Counted from the first letter of the stretch, positions 54,223-63,756 are shown. The stretch is 64,000 nt of DNA from CAZDXJ01 sp964509475 (GCA_964509475.1 CAZDXJ010000001.1:27569-91568), one strand, 5' to 3'. Numbers and translations: made by a program. Notes: generated from the letters alone by a model not told the origin.

Positions 54223-54269
54223 AATAAAGCCGCTATAGCCGGATGTTCCAGGCTTATAGCGGCTTTATT
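54223..54269. terminator. Bidirectional terminator-like hairpin
   Basis: The arms AATAAAGCCGCTATA.GCC and GGCTTATAGCGGCTTTATT pair nearly perfectly with one bulged base. It lies between the 42-aa gene and the HTTM-DCC gene on the minus strand. Confidence 0.75.
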
Positions 54270-54292
54270 GTTTGTTGCAATCAGTGTGCTTT

Positions 54293-54421
54293 TTAATCTT
54301 CGTCGTCTGGTTCTGCAAAAACCCATTTGATGAGGAAGTAAGCCGCGCCGACAACGACTGCCAAACCAATCATGCCACTTGGTTCTTTTAACATTTCTGT
54401 AAGATCTAAAATCGCTCCCAT
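54293..54421 (-). CDS. Small single-pass membrane protein (42 aa)
   Basis: The frame from ATG at 54421 encodes 42 residues with a central helix (about residues 17-35, MIGLAVVVGAAYFLI) and a strongly acidic end (EPDDED). A ribosome-site-like AAGG lies 11 bases upstream, and a good promoter lies further up (54489-54516). A perfect-looking hairpin follows the stop, so the small unit has its own start and end signals. The family is unknown. Confidence 0.72.
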   Translation of the reverse strand: MGAILDLTEMLKEPSGMIGLAVVVGAAYFLIKWVFAEPDDED

Positions 54422-54488
54422 GAGTATTCTACCTTTTTTCTTTTGTTAAAAATGTTGTGATGCCGAAGTGTCGGCTATCGAGGTTCCT

Positions 54489-54516
54489 ATCATACTGGAA
54501 CAGGTGTCGAAGTCAA
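54489..54516 (-). promoter_or_regulatory. Putative sigma70 promoter of the 42-aa gene
   Basis: On the minus strand TTGACT (54511-54516) and TATGAT (54489-54494) are spaced by 16 bp, both one base off consensus. The predicted leader to the ATG at 54421 is about 60 nt. Confidence 0.65.
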
Positions 54517-54660
54517 GATTTAATTGCCTCGCGGCAAGTGAACGTTGGTGGCGGCTGAACAAGGGGCTTGAATTTTAGTTTTATGTTGTCATAATGTTAG
54601 AATATTCAATATGGTTCAGATTCTGGAATGTAAGTCCCTACTGTTAGAGGCAAGGTGGTA

Positions 54661-55050
54661 ATGATGCAGAAAAAAGTTTTGCTGTTGTTTGTGCTTTTAT
54701 TCCCGTTGTCTGTTTTTGCGGAATACCTCATAAAAGATAAATCCGAGATTGTTGGCGTTTGGATTGTGGAAGGCACCGCGCCAAAACTGGATGCCGCGAA
54801 GCGGCCATCGACTCAGGAAATAGAGTTCAAGGCGGATGGGACTTATATCTCGTCAGCGGTTGATGTGCGTACAGGCTCATCTTCCAGGTTTAAGGCCGTA
54901 AGTACATATCAGATCGAAAAGGGTATGCTCAAAGTGGGTAAGCCTGGCCGTCCAGGGAAATTTGATCGGTTTAAAATCTATGAGAAAGAAGATGGCCACA
55001 TGATTTTGCAAGGCGGTACGGAAGGCTACTATTTTTTAAGAAAAAAATAA
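54661..55050 (+). CDS. Secreted hypothetical protein, lipocalin-like length
   Basis: The product is about 129 residues with a signal peptide ending at VFA (near residue 22) and a beta-rich mature part (VGVWIVEGTAPKLD, EIEFKADGTYISS, YYFLRKK). The pattern resembles lipocalin-like or DUF-type stress-response proteins, but no family is certain. The start may be ATG 54661 or 54664; the latter is better spaced from AAGG. Confidence 0.68.
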   Translation: MMQKKVLLLFVLLFPLSVFAEYLIKDKSEIVGVWIVEGTAPKLDAAKRPSTQEIEFKADGTYISSAVDVRTGSSSRFKAVSTYQIEKGMLKVGKPGRPGKFDRFKIYEKEDGHMILQGGTEGYYFLRKK

Positions 55051-55081
55051 TTAACAATAACTGACTGAAGGTATAGAAAAA

Positions 55082-55525
55082 ATGATAGGCGGTATAATAA
55101 TTGTGTTGGTGGCGATTTGGTTTTATCAAACCGCCGTGAAGGCGGAGAAGCAGAACGCATTTCTTTGGGTGGCTATCGGTGCGATTACTTTTTTCGCCGC
55201 CCAGTTTATGTTGGTTGATCTCAATGTCTGGATTTTGGAAATAGTCAGGGAAAATCGAAGTGCGGATTTGTTACCGGAACGGGATTTGATCAGTATTGGT
55301 GATCGGGTGACGCAGGATGCCCGGGGTGGTGTGTCCGGATTTTTATTGTCGGTGTTTTTTGAGTTGATGCCGCCTGTAGGCGGGGTGGTTGCGGCCGCGT
55401 TTGTACGTACCTTGGTTATGTTGAAAGAAAAACCGACGCCGGCCAATCTATTCAGCGGCTTTGGTGAAATGGTAAAGGGCATACTCATGGCTATCAAGGA
55501 TTCTGTGAAAACCACAGGAAAATAA
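55082..55525 (+). CDS. Hypothetical membrane protein
   Basis: The 147-residue product has three or four hydrophobic segments (N-terminal GGIIIVLVAIWFYQT, then near residues 25-50 and 85-110) and an acidic loop with RENRSADLLPERD. I recognise no family. It follows the secreted protein by 31 bp and may be co-transcribed. It ends before the metH terminator-like hairpin. Confidence 0.65.
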   Translation: MIGGIIIVLVAIWFYQTAVKAEKQNAFLWVAIGAITFFAAQFMLVDLNVWILEIVRENRSADLLPERDLISIGDRVTQDARGGVSGFLLSVFFELMPPVGGVVAAAFVRTLVMLKEKPTPANLFSGFGEMVKGILMAIKDSVKTTGK

Positions 55526-55545
55526 TTGTAGCCGTCGTTTCCTGT

Positions 55546-55577
55546 AAAAAAGCCTGGGCATGTGTCCGGGCTTTTTT
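55546..55577 (+). terminator. Rho-independent terminator upstream of metH
   Basis: An A run and GCC-T-GGG pair with CC-G-GGC and a T run around a TGTG loop. It lies 20 bp after the preceding stop and 30 bp before the metH ATG, so metH expression must start very close by or pass through it. Confidence 0.8.
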
Positions 55578-55607
55578 GTTTTGTACTGTGGAAAACCTGT
55601 TCAATTC

Positions 55608-58600
55608 ATGAATAAAACCGATTTATTAAAAGACTTGCTTGATCAGAAGATTTTGTTTCTGGATGGTGCCATGGGCACCATGATCCAAAGTTATCGATTG
55701 GAAGAGTGTGATTACCGGGGTGAACGTTTTGTCGATTGGCCTTGTGACCTGAAGGGGAACAATGATTTGTTGTCGCTGACCCGCCCTGAAATAATCAAGG
55801 CCATACACAGCGCTTATTTGGATGCAGGCTGCGATATCCTCGAAACCAATACATTCAACGCCACTTCGATTGCCATGGCCGATTATCAAATGGAGTCTTT
55901 GGCCTATGAAATCAATGTGGCATCGAGCCGGTTGGCGAGACAGGCGGCCGATGAAATGACCTCAATGACACCGGATAAACCGCGTTTTGTGGCCGGTGTT
56001 TTGGGTCCGACCAATCGTACCGCATCGATTTCGCCGGATGTCAACGATCCAGGGTTTAGAAATATCGATTTTGATCAATTAGCGACAGCTTACCGTGAAG
56101 CGGTGCGTGGATTGATTGATGGCGGCTCGGATATTATTCTGATTGAAACAGTATTCGATACGCTGAATGCGAAAGCGGCTATTTTTGCGGTTGAACAGTA
56201 TTTTGCCGACTGTGGTATGCGTTTGCCGGTGATGATTTCCGGAACCATTACCGACGCCTCGGGGCGAACCTTGTCGGGTCAAACGGCAGCGGCTTTTTGG
56301 AACTCAATCCGGCATGTGCAACCGGTTTCAATCGGTTTTAATTGTGCCCTGGGACCTGACAAATTACGCCCTTTTATTGAGGAGTTGTCGAATATTGCCG
56401 ATACTTATGTGTCTGCACATCCGAATGCGGGCTTACCCAATGAATTTGGTGAATATGATTTGTCGCCGGAAGCGATGGCGGCTGAACTGGAGGACTGGGC
56501 AAAAAGCGGTTATTTGAATATTTTGGGTGGATGTTGTGGCAGCTCGCCGGCGCATATTCAGGCAATCGTTGAGGCAGTGCGGGATTATCCGCCGCGTAAA
56601 ATACCGGTACTGGAAAAGCAATGCCGTTTGGCTGGACTGGAGCCTTTGAATATTGCTCCAGATACATTGTTTGTCAATGTTGGCGAGCGTACCAATGTAA
56701 CCGGATCGGCGCGGTTTCGGCGTTTGATTGTTGATGGCGAGTATGAGATCGCTTTGGAAGTCGCTCGCCAACAAGTGGAAAACGGCGCCCAGATTATCGA
56801 TATCAATATGGATGAAGGGATGCTGGATTCCAGGGAGGCTATGGTTCGTTTCCTGAACATGATCGCTTCCGAGCCGGATATCTCCAGGGTTCCGGTTATG
56901 CTGGATTCGTCAAAATGGGAGATTCTCGAAGCGGGTCTGAAATGTATACAGGGTAAAGGTGTTGTCAATTCAATTTCCCTCAAGGAAGGGGAAGAAGCTT
57001 TTATCCGTCATGCCAAGCTGGTTCGGCTTTATGGCGCGGCGGTTATTGTCATGGCCTTTGATGAAGTTGGGCAAGCCGATAGCAAACGACGCAAGATTGA
57101 AATTTGTCAACGCGCTTACAAGATTTTGACCGAACAGCTTGATTTTCCACCGGAAGACATTATTTTTGATCCCAATATTTTTGCCATCGCCACCGGCATC
57201 GAGGAACATAATAATTACGGTGTTGACTTTATTGAAGCAACCCGGGAAATAAAGAGAACCCTGCCTTATGCGCTGGTATCCGGCGGTGTTTCCAATGTGT
57301 CTTTCTCTTTTCGTGGCAATAACCCGGTGCGGGAAGCGATTCATGCGGTGTTTTTATATCATGCGATTCATGCCGGTATGGATATGGGTATTGTCAATGC
57401 CGGCCAATTGACGATTTACGCAGATATTCCCGATGAATTAAAAAATGCTGTGGAGGATGCGGTTCTGAACCGGCATCCGGATGCGACCGAAAAACTTCTG
57501 GATATTGCCGAAAAGTACCGCAGTGATGGCCGCTCTGTTGTCAGGCAGGAAGACCTGGCTTGGCGCGATTGGCCGGTCAATAAACGTCTGGAGCATTCGC
57601 TGATCAAAGGCATCGCCGATTATATCGAAGAAGATACTGAAGCGGCACGGTTGCAGGCCGGCAAACCTCTGGATGTTATTGAGGGACCGTTGATGGCCGG
57701 TATGAATGTGGTTGGGGATTTGTTTGGCGATGGCAAAATGTTTTTGCCGCAAGTCGTTAAATCAGCACGGGTGATGAAAAAAGCGGTCGCTTATTTGATG
57801 CCGTTCATGGATGCTGAGAAAGGGGGTGAGCGGCAGGCGAATGGTAAAATTTTGATGGCGACGGTCAAAGGTGATGTACACGATATTGGTAAAAATATCG
57901 TGGGTGTGGTTTTACAATGCAATAACTACGACGTTATTGACCTGGGAGTTATGGTGCCGGCGGAAACGATTTTGCGAACGGCGCGTAATGAACAGGTGGA
58001 TGTGATTGGTTTAAGTGGATTGATTACCCCGTCATTGGATGAGATGGTGCATGTTGCCAGGGAAATGCAGCGCCAGGGCATGGATATTCCATTGTTAATC
58101 GGTGGGGCGACAACATCGCGGGTACATACCGCTGTCAAGATTGAACCCAATTACCAACAAGGTGCCACGGTCTATGTGACCGATGCGTCGCGCAGTGTGG
58201 GAGTGGTCAGCAGTTTGTTGAGCGCTGATCAGCAGGCCGAATACAAACAAGCGATACGCCTGGAATATGAAAAGGTTCGCCAGCGCCATCAGGGCCGTAA
58301 GGCGCGTACCCGCCAGCATGACTTGCAAACGGCCAGGGCGAACAAATACAAATGGGCGCATTACACACCAACCAAGCCATCTTTTCTGGGGGTTCGGGCT
58401 ATCGAGGCATTGCCGTTGGATGAGTTGGTGGATTATATTGACTGGACGCCATTCTTTCAGACCTGGGAATTGGCTGGGTCTTATCCGGCTATCCTGGAAG
58501 ACGAAGTCGTGGGCCGGGAAGCGCAAAAATTATTTACTGATGCCCGTAATATACTGGCTAAAGTTGTCAATGAAAAATGGTTGGCTGCCAGAGCCGTGAT

Positions 58601-59279
58601 CGGTTTTTTTCCAGCCAACAGTCAGAGCGATGATATTATTTTGTTTACCGATGATTCGCGCACGCAAGAATTGGTCACACTGCATCATTTGCGGCAACAA
58701 AATATGAAAGCACCGGACCGGCCGAATTATTGCCTGTCCGATTTTGTCGCGCCATTGGATAGTGGTATTGCCGATTATATCGGTGCTTTTGCCGTAACCA
58801 CAGGCATCGGGATTGAACAAAAGCTGCAACAGTTCGAAAAACAGCATGACGATTACAATTCAATTCTGTTGAAAGCGCTGGCCGACCGCCTTGCCGAAGC
58901 GTTTGCGGAATATCTTCATGAGCAGGTGAGAAAACATTATTGGGGTTATGCCGATAATGAGGATTTTGCCAATGAACAGTTGATTGATGAAAACTATCAG
59001 GGTATACGGCCGGCTCCGGGCTATCCGGCTTGTCCGGATCATACTGAAAAGGAAAAATTGTTTGCCCTGTTGAATGTAACCGATAATACCGGAATCGAGT
59101 TGACCGATAATTATGCCATGTATCCGGCGGCGGCGGTTTCCGGCTGGTATTTTGCCCATCCGGAAACACAATACTTCAATGTCGGTAAAATCCAGCGTGA
59201 TCAACTGGAAGATTATGCCCGCCGCAAAGGCATGAGCCATGAACAGGCGGAGCGGTGGCTGGCTGCCCATTTGGCCTGA
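55608..59279 (+). CDS. metH: Cobalamin-dependent methionine synthase
   Basis: MetH transfers a methyl group from methyltetrahydrofolate to homocysteine using cobalamin. The 1223-residue protein shows, in order, the homocysteine-binding domain (FLDGAMGTMIQ and the zinc ligands GGCCGSSPAHI), the pterin-binding domain (VMLDSSKWEILEAGL), the cobalamin motif DVHDIGKNIV near residue 755, and the AdoMet-reactivation domain (RPAPGYPACPDH). Length agrees with the family (about 1227). The ATG at 55608 is preferred to one 48 bases upstream that would lie over the terminator. No riboswitch is seen. Confidence 0.97.
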   Translation: MNKTDLLKDLLDQKILFLDGAMGTMIQSYRLEECDYRGERFVDWPCDLKGNNDLLSLTRPEIIKAIHSAYLDAGCDILETNTFNATSIAMADYQMESLAYEINVASSRLARQAADEMTSMTPDKPRFVAGVLGPTNRTASISPDVNDPGFRNIDFDQLATAYREAVRGLIDGGSDIILIETVFDTLNAKAAIFAVEQYFADCGMRLPVMISGTITDASGRTLSGQTAAAFWNSIRHVQPVSIGFNCALGPDKLRPFIEELSNIADTYVSAHPNAGLPNEFGEYDLSPEAMAAELEDWAKSGYLNILGGCCGSSPAHIQAIVEAVRDYPPRKIPVLEKQCRLAGLEPLNIAPDTLFVNVGERTNVTGSARFRRLIVDGEYEIALEVARQQVENGAQIIDINMDEGMLDSREAMVRFLNMIASEPDISRVPVMLDSSKWEILEAGLKCIQGKGVVNSISLKEGEEAFIRHAKLVRLYGAAVIVMAFDEVGQADSKRRKIEICQRAYKILTEQLDFPPEDIIFDPNIFAIATGIEEHNNYGVDFIEATREIKRTLPYALVSGGVSNVSFSFRGNNPVREAIHAVFLYHAIHAGMDMGIVNAGQLTIYADIPDELKNAVEDAVLNRHPDATEKLLDIAEKYRSDGRSVVRQEDLAWRDWPVNKRLEHSLIKGIADYIEEDTEAARLQAGKPLDVIEGPLMAGMNVVGDLFGDGKMFLPQVVKSARVMKKAVAYLMPFMDAEKGGERQANGKILMATVKGDVHDIGKNIVGVVLQCNNYDVIDLGVMVPAETILRTARNEQVDVIGLSGLITPSLDEMVHVAREMQRQGMDIPLLIGGATTSRVHTAVKIEPNYQQGATVYVTDASRSVGVVSSLLSADQQAEYKQAIRLEYEKVRQRHQGRKARTRQHDLQTARANKYKWAHYTPTKPSFLGVRAIEALPLDELVDYIDWTPFFQTWELAGSYPAILEDEVVGREAQKLFTDARNILAKVVNEKWLAARAVIGFFPANSQSDDIILFTDDSRTQELVTLHHLRQQNMKAPDRPNYCLSDFVAPLDSGIADYIGAFAVTTGIGIEQKLQQFEKQHDDYNSILLKALADRLAEAFAEYLHEQVRKHYWGYADNEDFANEQLIDENYQGIRPAPGYPACPDHTEKEKLFALLNVTDNTGIELTDNYAMYPAAAVSGWYFAHPETQYFNVGKIQRDQLEDYARRKGMSHEQAERWLAAHLA

Positions 59280-59286
59280 AATTATT

Positions 59287-59775
59287 ATGCTTGAACGCCG
59301 AATCGAAAGAATGATTTATGCCAGCCGTTGGCTTCTGGCACCTATTTATATGGGAATGACTCTGGTTTTGCTTGCTTTGGGCGTTAAATTTTTCCAGGAA
59401 ATCCTGGAAATTATCCCTCATATTCTCGGTATGAATGAAACACAGCTTGTTTTGCAGGTGTTGACCTTAATCGACTTGACTCTGGTGGGGAGCTTGATCG
59501 TAATTATTATGTTCAGTGGTTATGAAAACTTTGTTTCACAACTGGATATTCAGGAAAATACCGAAAAGCTCGGTTGGTTGGGGACCCATGATTACGGCGC
59601 CTTGAAACTCAAGGTGGCGGCATCGATTGTCGCGATATCGTCGATTCATCTGTTAAAAGTGTTCATGAACATTCAAAACATCAATAATGACAAACTGCTT
59701 TGGTATGTCGTTATTCATTTGACCCTGGTGATATCGGCCTTGTTGTTGGGACTCCTGGATAAAATGCACAAATGA
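59287..59775 (+). CDS. YqhA/UPF0114-family membrane protein
   Basis: The 162-residue product starts MLERRIERMIYASRWLLAPIYMGM, the conserved N-terminus of the UPF0114 (TIGR00645, YqhA) family, and has four helices with GYENFVSQLD between them. Function is not established. The ATG at 59287 follows the metH stop by 7 bp; a longer start lies inside metH. The 3' end overlaps the next gene by 4 bp. Confidence 0.93.
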   Translation: MLERRIERMIYASRWLLAPIYMGMTLVLLALGVKFFQEILEIIPHILGMNETQLVLQVLTLIDLTLVGSLIVIIMFSGYENFVSQLDIQENTEKLGWLGTHDYGALKLKVAASIVAISSIHLLKVFMNIQNINNDKLLWYVVIHLTLVISALLLGLLDKMHK

Positions 59776-60044
59776 ATCAATTGATCTTGTTTGGAACCGA
59801 TGGCTGTCATTTATGCGAGCAGGCTCAATCCTTGCTTGATACGGTATTCATCGAACACTCCGGAGTTTGTGTCGATTTGCAATATGTTGATATCGCGGTG
59901 CAGGAATGTTGGCAGGATAAATACGCCACCCGTATTCCGGTTTTACTACACCGGGAAACAGAGCGTGAATTGGCCTGGCCTTTTGATCGGGAACAGTTAC
60001 TCTGCTTTCTTGAACAAGAATGGGTTCAGCCGCCAAATAATTGA
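59772..60044 (+). CDS. Glutaredoxin-like DUF836 protein
   Basis: The 90-residue protein is a short thioredoxin-fold member of the glutaredoxin-like family. It has the CHLC redox pair (CxxC) in DGCHLCEQA near residue 12 and the cis-Pro segment RIPVLL. It is coupled to the preceding gene by ATGA. The 3' end overlaps the convergent diaA gene by 19 bp. Confidence 0.9.
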   Translation: MNQLILFGTDGCHLCEQAQSLLDTVFIEHSGVCVDLQYVDIAVQECWQDKYATRIPVLLHRETERELAWPFDREQLLCFLEQEWVQPPNN

Positions 60045-60613
60045 TGATCGATGAGATCACAAAGACAATGGCTGATGAGCAAATGGACTTCCTGAATTCT
60101 CGCAGTCGATGAAGAAGGTACACGGATTTCGATATCATTTTCATTCAGCAAGCTGGCCAATGTACCGCCGTCCTTGCCACTGATGGCGATAACCGTCAGG
60201 CCTTTGTCGTGAGCGGCGGCCATGGCTTTAATGATATTGGCGGAATTACCGCTGGTTGTGTAGACCAGCAAAATGTCGCCTTTTTGACCGAGTGCGCGGA
60301 TTTGTTTGGCGAAGATATCGTCAAAATGATAATCGTTGGCAATGGAAGTGATGGTTGATGTGTCGGTGGTCAAGGCAATGGCGGGAAGACCGGGGCGCTC
60401 GCGTTCAAAGCGATTGAGCATTTCCGATGAAAAATGTTGCGCATCGCCCGCTGATCCGCCGTTTCCGCAAGTCAGGATTTTTTTGTCGTCCAGCAGGGCT
60501 TCAACGATTTTTTGTGATGCGAATTCAATGAGTTCGCAAAGACTTGCCAAGGCATTTTGCTTGGTTTGAATGCTTTCGGAAAAATGGCTGATAATTCGGT
60601 TTTGCAAGCTCAT
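60026..60613 (-). CDS. diaA: SIS-domain protein DiaA / phosphoheptose isomerase family
   Basis: The 195-residue SIS-domain protein has the family stretches LTCGNGGSAGDAQHFSSEML and TTSGNSANI. In sequence it is GmhA-like (sedoheptulose-7-phosphate isomerase), but the neighbours yraN, lpoA and rsmI in this order are those of diaA (yraO), which helps start DNA replication by binding DnaA. I choose diaA on context; a GmhA activity cannot be excluded, and the presence of gmhB elsewhere in the window leaves this open. Confidence 0.82.
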   Translation of the reverse strand: MSLQNRIISHFSESIQTKQNALASLCELIEFASQKIVEALLDDKKILTCGNGGSAGDAQHFSSEMLNRFERERPGLPAIALTTDTSTITSIANDYHFDDIFAKQIRALGQKGDILLVYTTSGNSANIIKAMAAAHDKGLTVIAISGKDGGTLASLLNENDIEIRVPSSSTARIQEVHLLISHCLCDLIDHQLFGG

Positions 60614-60616
60614 GGT

Positions 60617-60979
60617 TCAGGTCTGAAAGGCGTTTTTAATCCAGTTTGGCGCGTTATCGGCTGATAAGGTGACCACATCGAAGCGTATTGGCTGATTGAC
60701 TTTATGGCTCACCCGATAATGGTTACAAGCCGTTATTATACGGGATTGTTTGCGCTGTGTGATACTTTCCACGGCACTGCCATAGCGGTCGGATTTGCGA
60801 TAGCGAACCTCGACAAATACCAGGATGTTTTGGTCTCGCATGATTAAATCGATTTCACCTTGTTTACAGCGATAGTTTTGGCAAACCAGTGTCAATCCTT
60901 GTTTAATCAGGTATTGGCGTGCCAGTTGTTCGGCGCGTTCGCCGGTACGTAAGTGTGCAGCCCTTTTGTTATGGAGCAT
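60617..60979 (-). CDS. yraN: YraN-family endonuclease-like protein
   Basis: The 120-residue UPF0102 protein has the restriction-endonuclease-like motif CKQGEIDLIMRD (E-x-D) and VFVEVRYRKSDRYG. The ATG at 60979, overlapping the 3' end of lpoA, is chosen because it matches family length; a longer start would intrude on lpoA. Role in bacteria is unclear. Confidence 0.9.
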   Translation of the reverse strand: MLHNKRAAHLRTGERAEQLARQYLIKQGLTLVCQNYRCKQGEIDLIMRDQNILVFVEVRYRKSDRYGSAVESITQRKQSRIITACNHYRVSHKVNQPIRFDVVTLSADNAPNWIKNAFQT

Positions 60980-62855
60980 GAAATGGATTTTCCTCGGTCT
61001 GTGTGTGAATGGGTTGGACAGGGTTGGCCCGTCGTGTATCCTCGCTGCTTGGTAACGGCTTCGCGTAACCGTCAATGAATTGTGCGCAGATTAATTGCCG
61101 CTTGATACGGTAATCGTCGGTCAGGGTCAATTTTCCGGTTGCGCCTTGATAAGGTGCTGTATTCAGCTGAGGCAAATGTTTGTTTAACTGATAGGCATCG
61201 ATGCCCAAAGCGGCCAGTTTCAGATAAACCGGAGAAACCTGCAAGCCATCCTGTTGCAAAACCCGCTGGCTCAAAGGCGTGGTTTCCGCATTGTCCAGTA
61301 CCCAGGGAATATCGCAAAACCGGATGCCATTCAGGTCAATATCTTTTATCGGATCGGGGTGATTGCCGTAAACTTTCGAAATGGTATAAGCAGGAATATG
61401 TTTGGCCCGGTAAAAATGCAATTGTGGGTTCAACAAGCGCAGGGTATTGGCCGATCCGGCAAGAAATAAAGCATTGGCATCCCTGCGGGTTCTTGGGGAA
61501 AATTTTATGCCTGGCAGCAAGCGGCGAAGATGCCGGTAACGGGCTTCACTTTCGTCGATATTTAATAACTGTTTGATCGGCCCTGAAAAGTCGTGTTGGC
61601 TGGCGTTGAAAAATTGGCTTTCCAAAACAGTACCTTGCTTTTGTTGCCAGAATTCAAGGTAATAATCGTGCAACCGGTGCCCCAATTCAGAATCCGGAAC
61701 CAGAATCAAGGCTTTGTCATGTCCTTCGGCTCTGGCGAGGCTTGTGATTTGTTCGGCTTCATCGATAGGGCTGAGCCCAAACTGATAAAGGTTGTTTTTT
61801 TTAAGTCCTGGAACATGATTCAATGCCAATACGGGAATGTCCAGTTCTGTTGCGTCGATCAGGTTGCGGATGTTGTTTTTTTGCAAAGGCCCGACAATCA
61901 ATTCCGCGCCTTCGTTTTTCGCTTGTTGATATAAATGTTTTAAATCGCTGGATTGACTGTCGTAAAAACGGACTTGAGGTTTTGTACCGGTATCGTGGCG
62001 CCAGGCCGCTTCAAACCCCGCGCGTACCGCTTTTGCTGCCCTCGCATAGGGACCGGATGCAGGTAAAAACACCGCGATAACATTGGCTGGCTTGAATGTT
62101 GAAGCCTTGCGCTGGGCAAAATATTGCAGCAGAAACGTTGAATTGGCCGGATGCACGGGATAGTTGTGCCGCCATTGCTTGATTTTTTCCGGGAAGATTT
62201 CCGGGTCATGATCTTTGCTTTTGATGATACGGGTCAACGCCATCCAGCCGCCGAGCGTATCGGGTGGGGAACGGTGTTGGGCCAGGGTTTTATCGGATAA
62301 CAGACTCAATGTTTCAAAAATGACCCGGTTATTATCGTATAATCGTTGTCCATCATCGAGGTAATGACTGAGTTTGATGCGTTCTGAGGCGCTTTTCAAT
62401 AATTGGCCGTTGAGTGAATAAGCAAAGGATCGGGCTTGGTAAAAGCTGCGTTTATCGGTAATGTTCAGGTGTTGTGGCGTAACCCGCTGCAAAAAAACAA
62501 GTGCCTGCTCGGCATCACCCAGGCTCAGGCGGGTTTGCGCCTGCATCAGATAAAATTGGCCACGTTGTTCAGCGGATAATGAGTCTGGATGGATTTGCTG
62601 TAACAATTTTTGGGCTTTGCCACGGTTACCGGATTTAAGATAGGTTTGTGCGGCCAACACTAAATAATGGTCGCGTTGCCCGGGGGCTTGTGCAGCCAGT
62701 TGTTGGTAAAGTTCGGCCGCTTCCAGTATTTTCCCGGTGCGTAATAAAATGTTTGCCTGTGTTGCCGGCTTGGGCGAGGGTGTTTTTTGTGTGCTTTCAA
62801 GCATGCAGCCATTCAGCAATAAAACAAAAAACACGAGCAAAGGTAACGAGTTCAT
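60969..62855 (-). CDS. lpoA: Penicillin-binding protein activator LpoA
   Basis: LpoA is an outer-membrane lipoprotein that stimulates PBP1A. The 628-residue product has a lipobox (LNGC, Cys17), an N-terminal helical TPR-like domain (about residues 30-240) and a C-terminal periplasmic-binding-protein-like domain (about 250-600, with VIAVFLPASGPYARAAKAVR and GAELIVGPLQK). Length and place next to yraN and rsmI match the conserved envelope cluster. Confidence 0.94.
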   Translation of the reverse strand: MNSLPLLVFFVLLLNGCMLESTQKTPSPKPATQANILLRTGKILEAAELYQQLAAQAPGQRDHYLVLAAQTYLKSGNRGKAQKLLQQIHPDSLSAEQRGQFYLMQAQTRLSLGDAEQALVFLQRVTPQHLNITDKRSFYQARSFAYSLNGQLLKSASERIKLSHYLDDGQRLYDNNRVIFETLSLLSDKTLAQHRSPPDTLGGWMALTRIIKSKDHDPEIFPEKIKQWRHNYPVHPANSTFLLQYFAQRKASTFKPANVIAVFLPASGPYARAAKAVRAGFEAAWRHDTGTKPQVRFYDSQSSDLKHLYQQAKNEGAELIVGPLQKNNIRNLIDATELDIPVLALNHVPGLKKNNLYQFGLSPIDEAEQITSLARAEGHDKALILVPDSELGHRLHDYYLEFWQQKQGTVLESQFFNASQHDFSGPIKQLLNIDESEARYRHLRRLLPGIKFSPRTRRDANALFLAGSANTLRLLNPQLHFYRAKHIPAYTISKVYGNHPDPIKDIDLNGIRFCDIPWVLDNAETTPLSQRVLQQDGLQVSPVYLKLAALGIDAYQLNKHLPQLNTAPYQGATGKLTLTDDYRIKRQLICAQFIDGYAKPLPSSEDTRRANPVQPIHTQTEENPFHAP

Positions 62856-62904
62856 ATTTGGACCTGGTTTGTATTAATTCCTTATTTAAAACATCAGTGT
62901 GAAA

Positions 62905-63756
62905 ATGTCCATCGAGCAGGGTAAATTATACGTTGTTGCAACCCCAATAGGGAATCTGGATGATTTAAGTTTCAGAGCGGTAACGGTGTTAAAACAAGTT
63001 GATCTGATTGCCGCAGAGGATACCCGGCATATTCAGGCTTTGCTGAAACATTTTGCAATCCGTTCGAGCTTGGTTTCTTTTCATCAGCATAATGAAGAAA
63101 AAATCACTTTGTCGTTGATTGAAAAAATACGTTCGGGTTGTTCCGTGGCCTTGGTTTCCGATGCCGGCACACCGCTGATTAGCGATCCGGGTCTGCCCCT
63201 GGTCAGGGCAGCAAGGTGTGCAGGTTTGACTGTCGTGCCTATACCAGGCGCTTGCGCCGCGATAACCGCTTTATCGGTATCGGGGTTGCCGGTAAATCGT
63301 TTCATTTTTGAAGGTTTTTTACCCAGAACCCCGGTAGCACGCCGGACTTTTTTGGAACAGCGAAAATACAGCCCGGTAACCTGGGTGGTTTATGAGTCAT
63401 GTCATCGGATTTCAGATACCGTCAAGGATATGGCCGGGATTTTGCCAGAGGGGCGGCAAGTCGTGATTGCCCGGGAATTGACCAAACTTTACGAAACCAT
63501 TGTCAGCGGGACTGCACGCCAGTTATTGGCTGCTATCGAGGCGGAGCAAAATATGCGGAAAGGGGAGTTTGTTCTTATTGTTGATGCCCATAAAGAAAAA
63601 AAACAACACGTTGTGACTGATGAGCAGCAAAAGGTATTGGCGTTGTTGCTATCGCATTGTTCAGTTAAAACGGCTGTGACCCTGACCCAGGAGATCGCCG
63701 GGGGGCGCAAAAAGGCACTTTATCAAATGGCTTTATCGTTGTCGCAAACATCTTGA
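62905..63756 (+). CDS. rsmI: 16S rRNA (cytidine1402-2'-O)-methyltransferase
   Basis: RsmI methylates C1402 of 16S rRNA. The 283-residue protein shows the hallmarks KLYVVATPIGNLDDLS, AEDTRH, SDAGTPLISDPG and IPGACAA. The ATG at 62905 is used; a GTG at 62899 is possible but lacks support. It is divergent from lpoA, as usual for the cluster. Confidence 0.96.
   Translation: MSIEQGKLYVVATPIGNLDDLSFRAVTVLKQVDLIAAEDTRHIQALLKHFAIRSSLVSFHQHNEEKITLSLIEKIRSGCSVALVSDAGTPLISDPGLPLVRAARCAGLTVVPIPGACAAITALSVSGLPVNRFIFEGFLPRTPVARRTFLEQRKYSPVTWVVYESCHRISDTVKDMAGILPEGRQVVIARELTKLYETIVSGTARQLLAAIEAEQNMRKGEFVLIVDAHKEKKQHVVTDEQQKVLALLLSHCSVKTAVTLTQEIAGGRKKALYQMALSLSQTS

Noticed and set aside
55546..55607. Riboswitch (SAM or cobalamin) upstream of metH
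   Set aside because: The leader is only about 60 nt, holds a simple terminator hairpin, and has none of the conserved multi-stem sequence needed.
60026..60613. Calling the SIS-domain gene gmhA only
   Set aside because: Sequence fits both groups, but its neighbours are the yraN-lpoA-rsmI cluster typical of diaA, so diaA is preferred.
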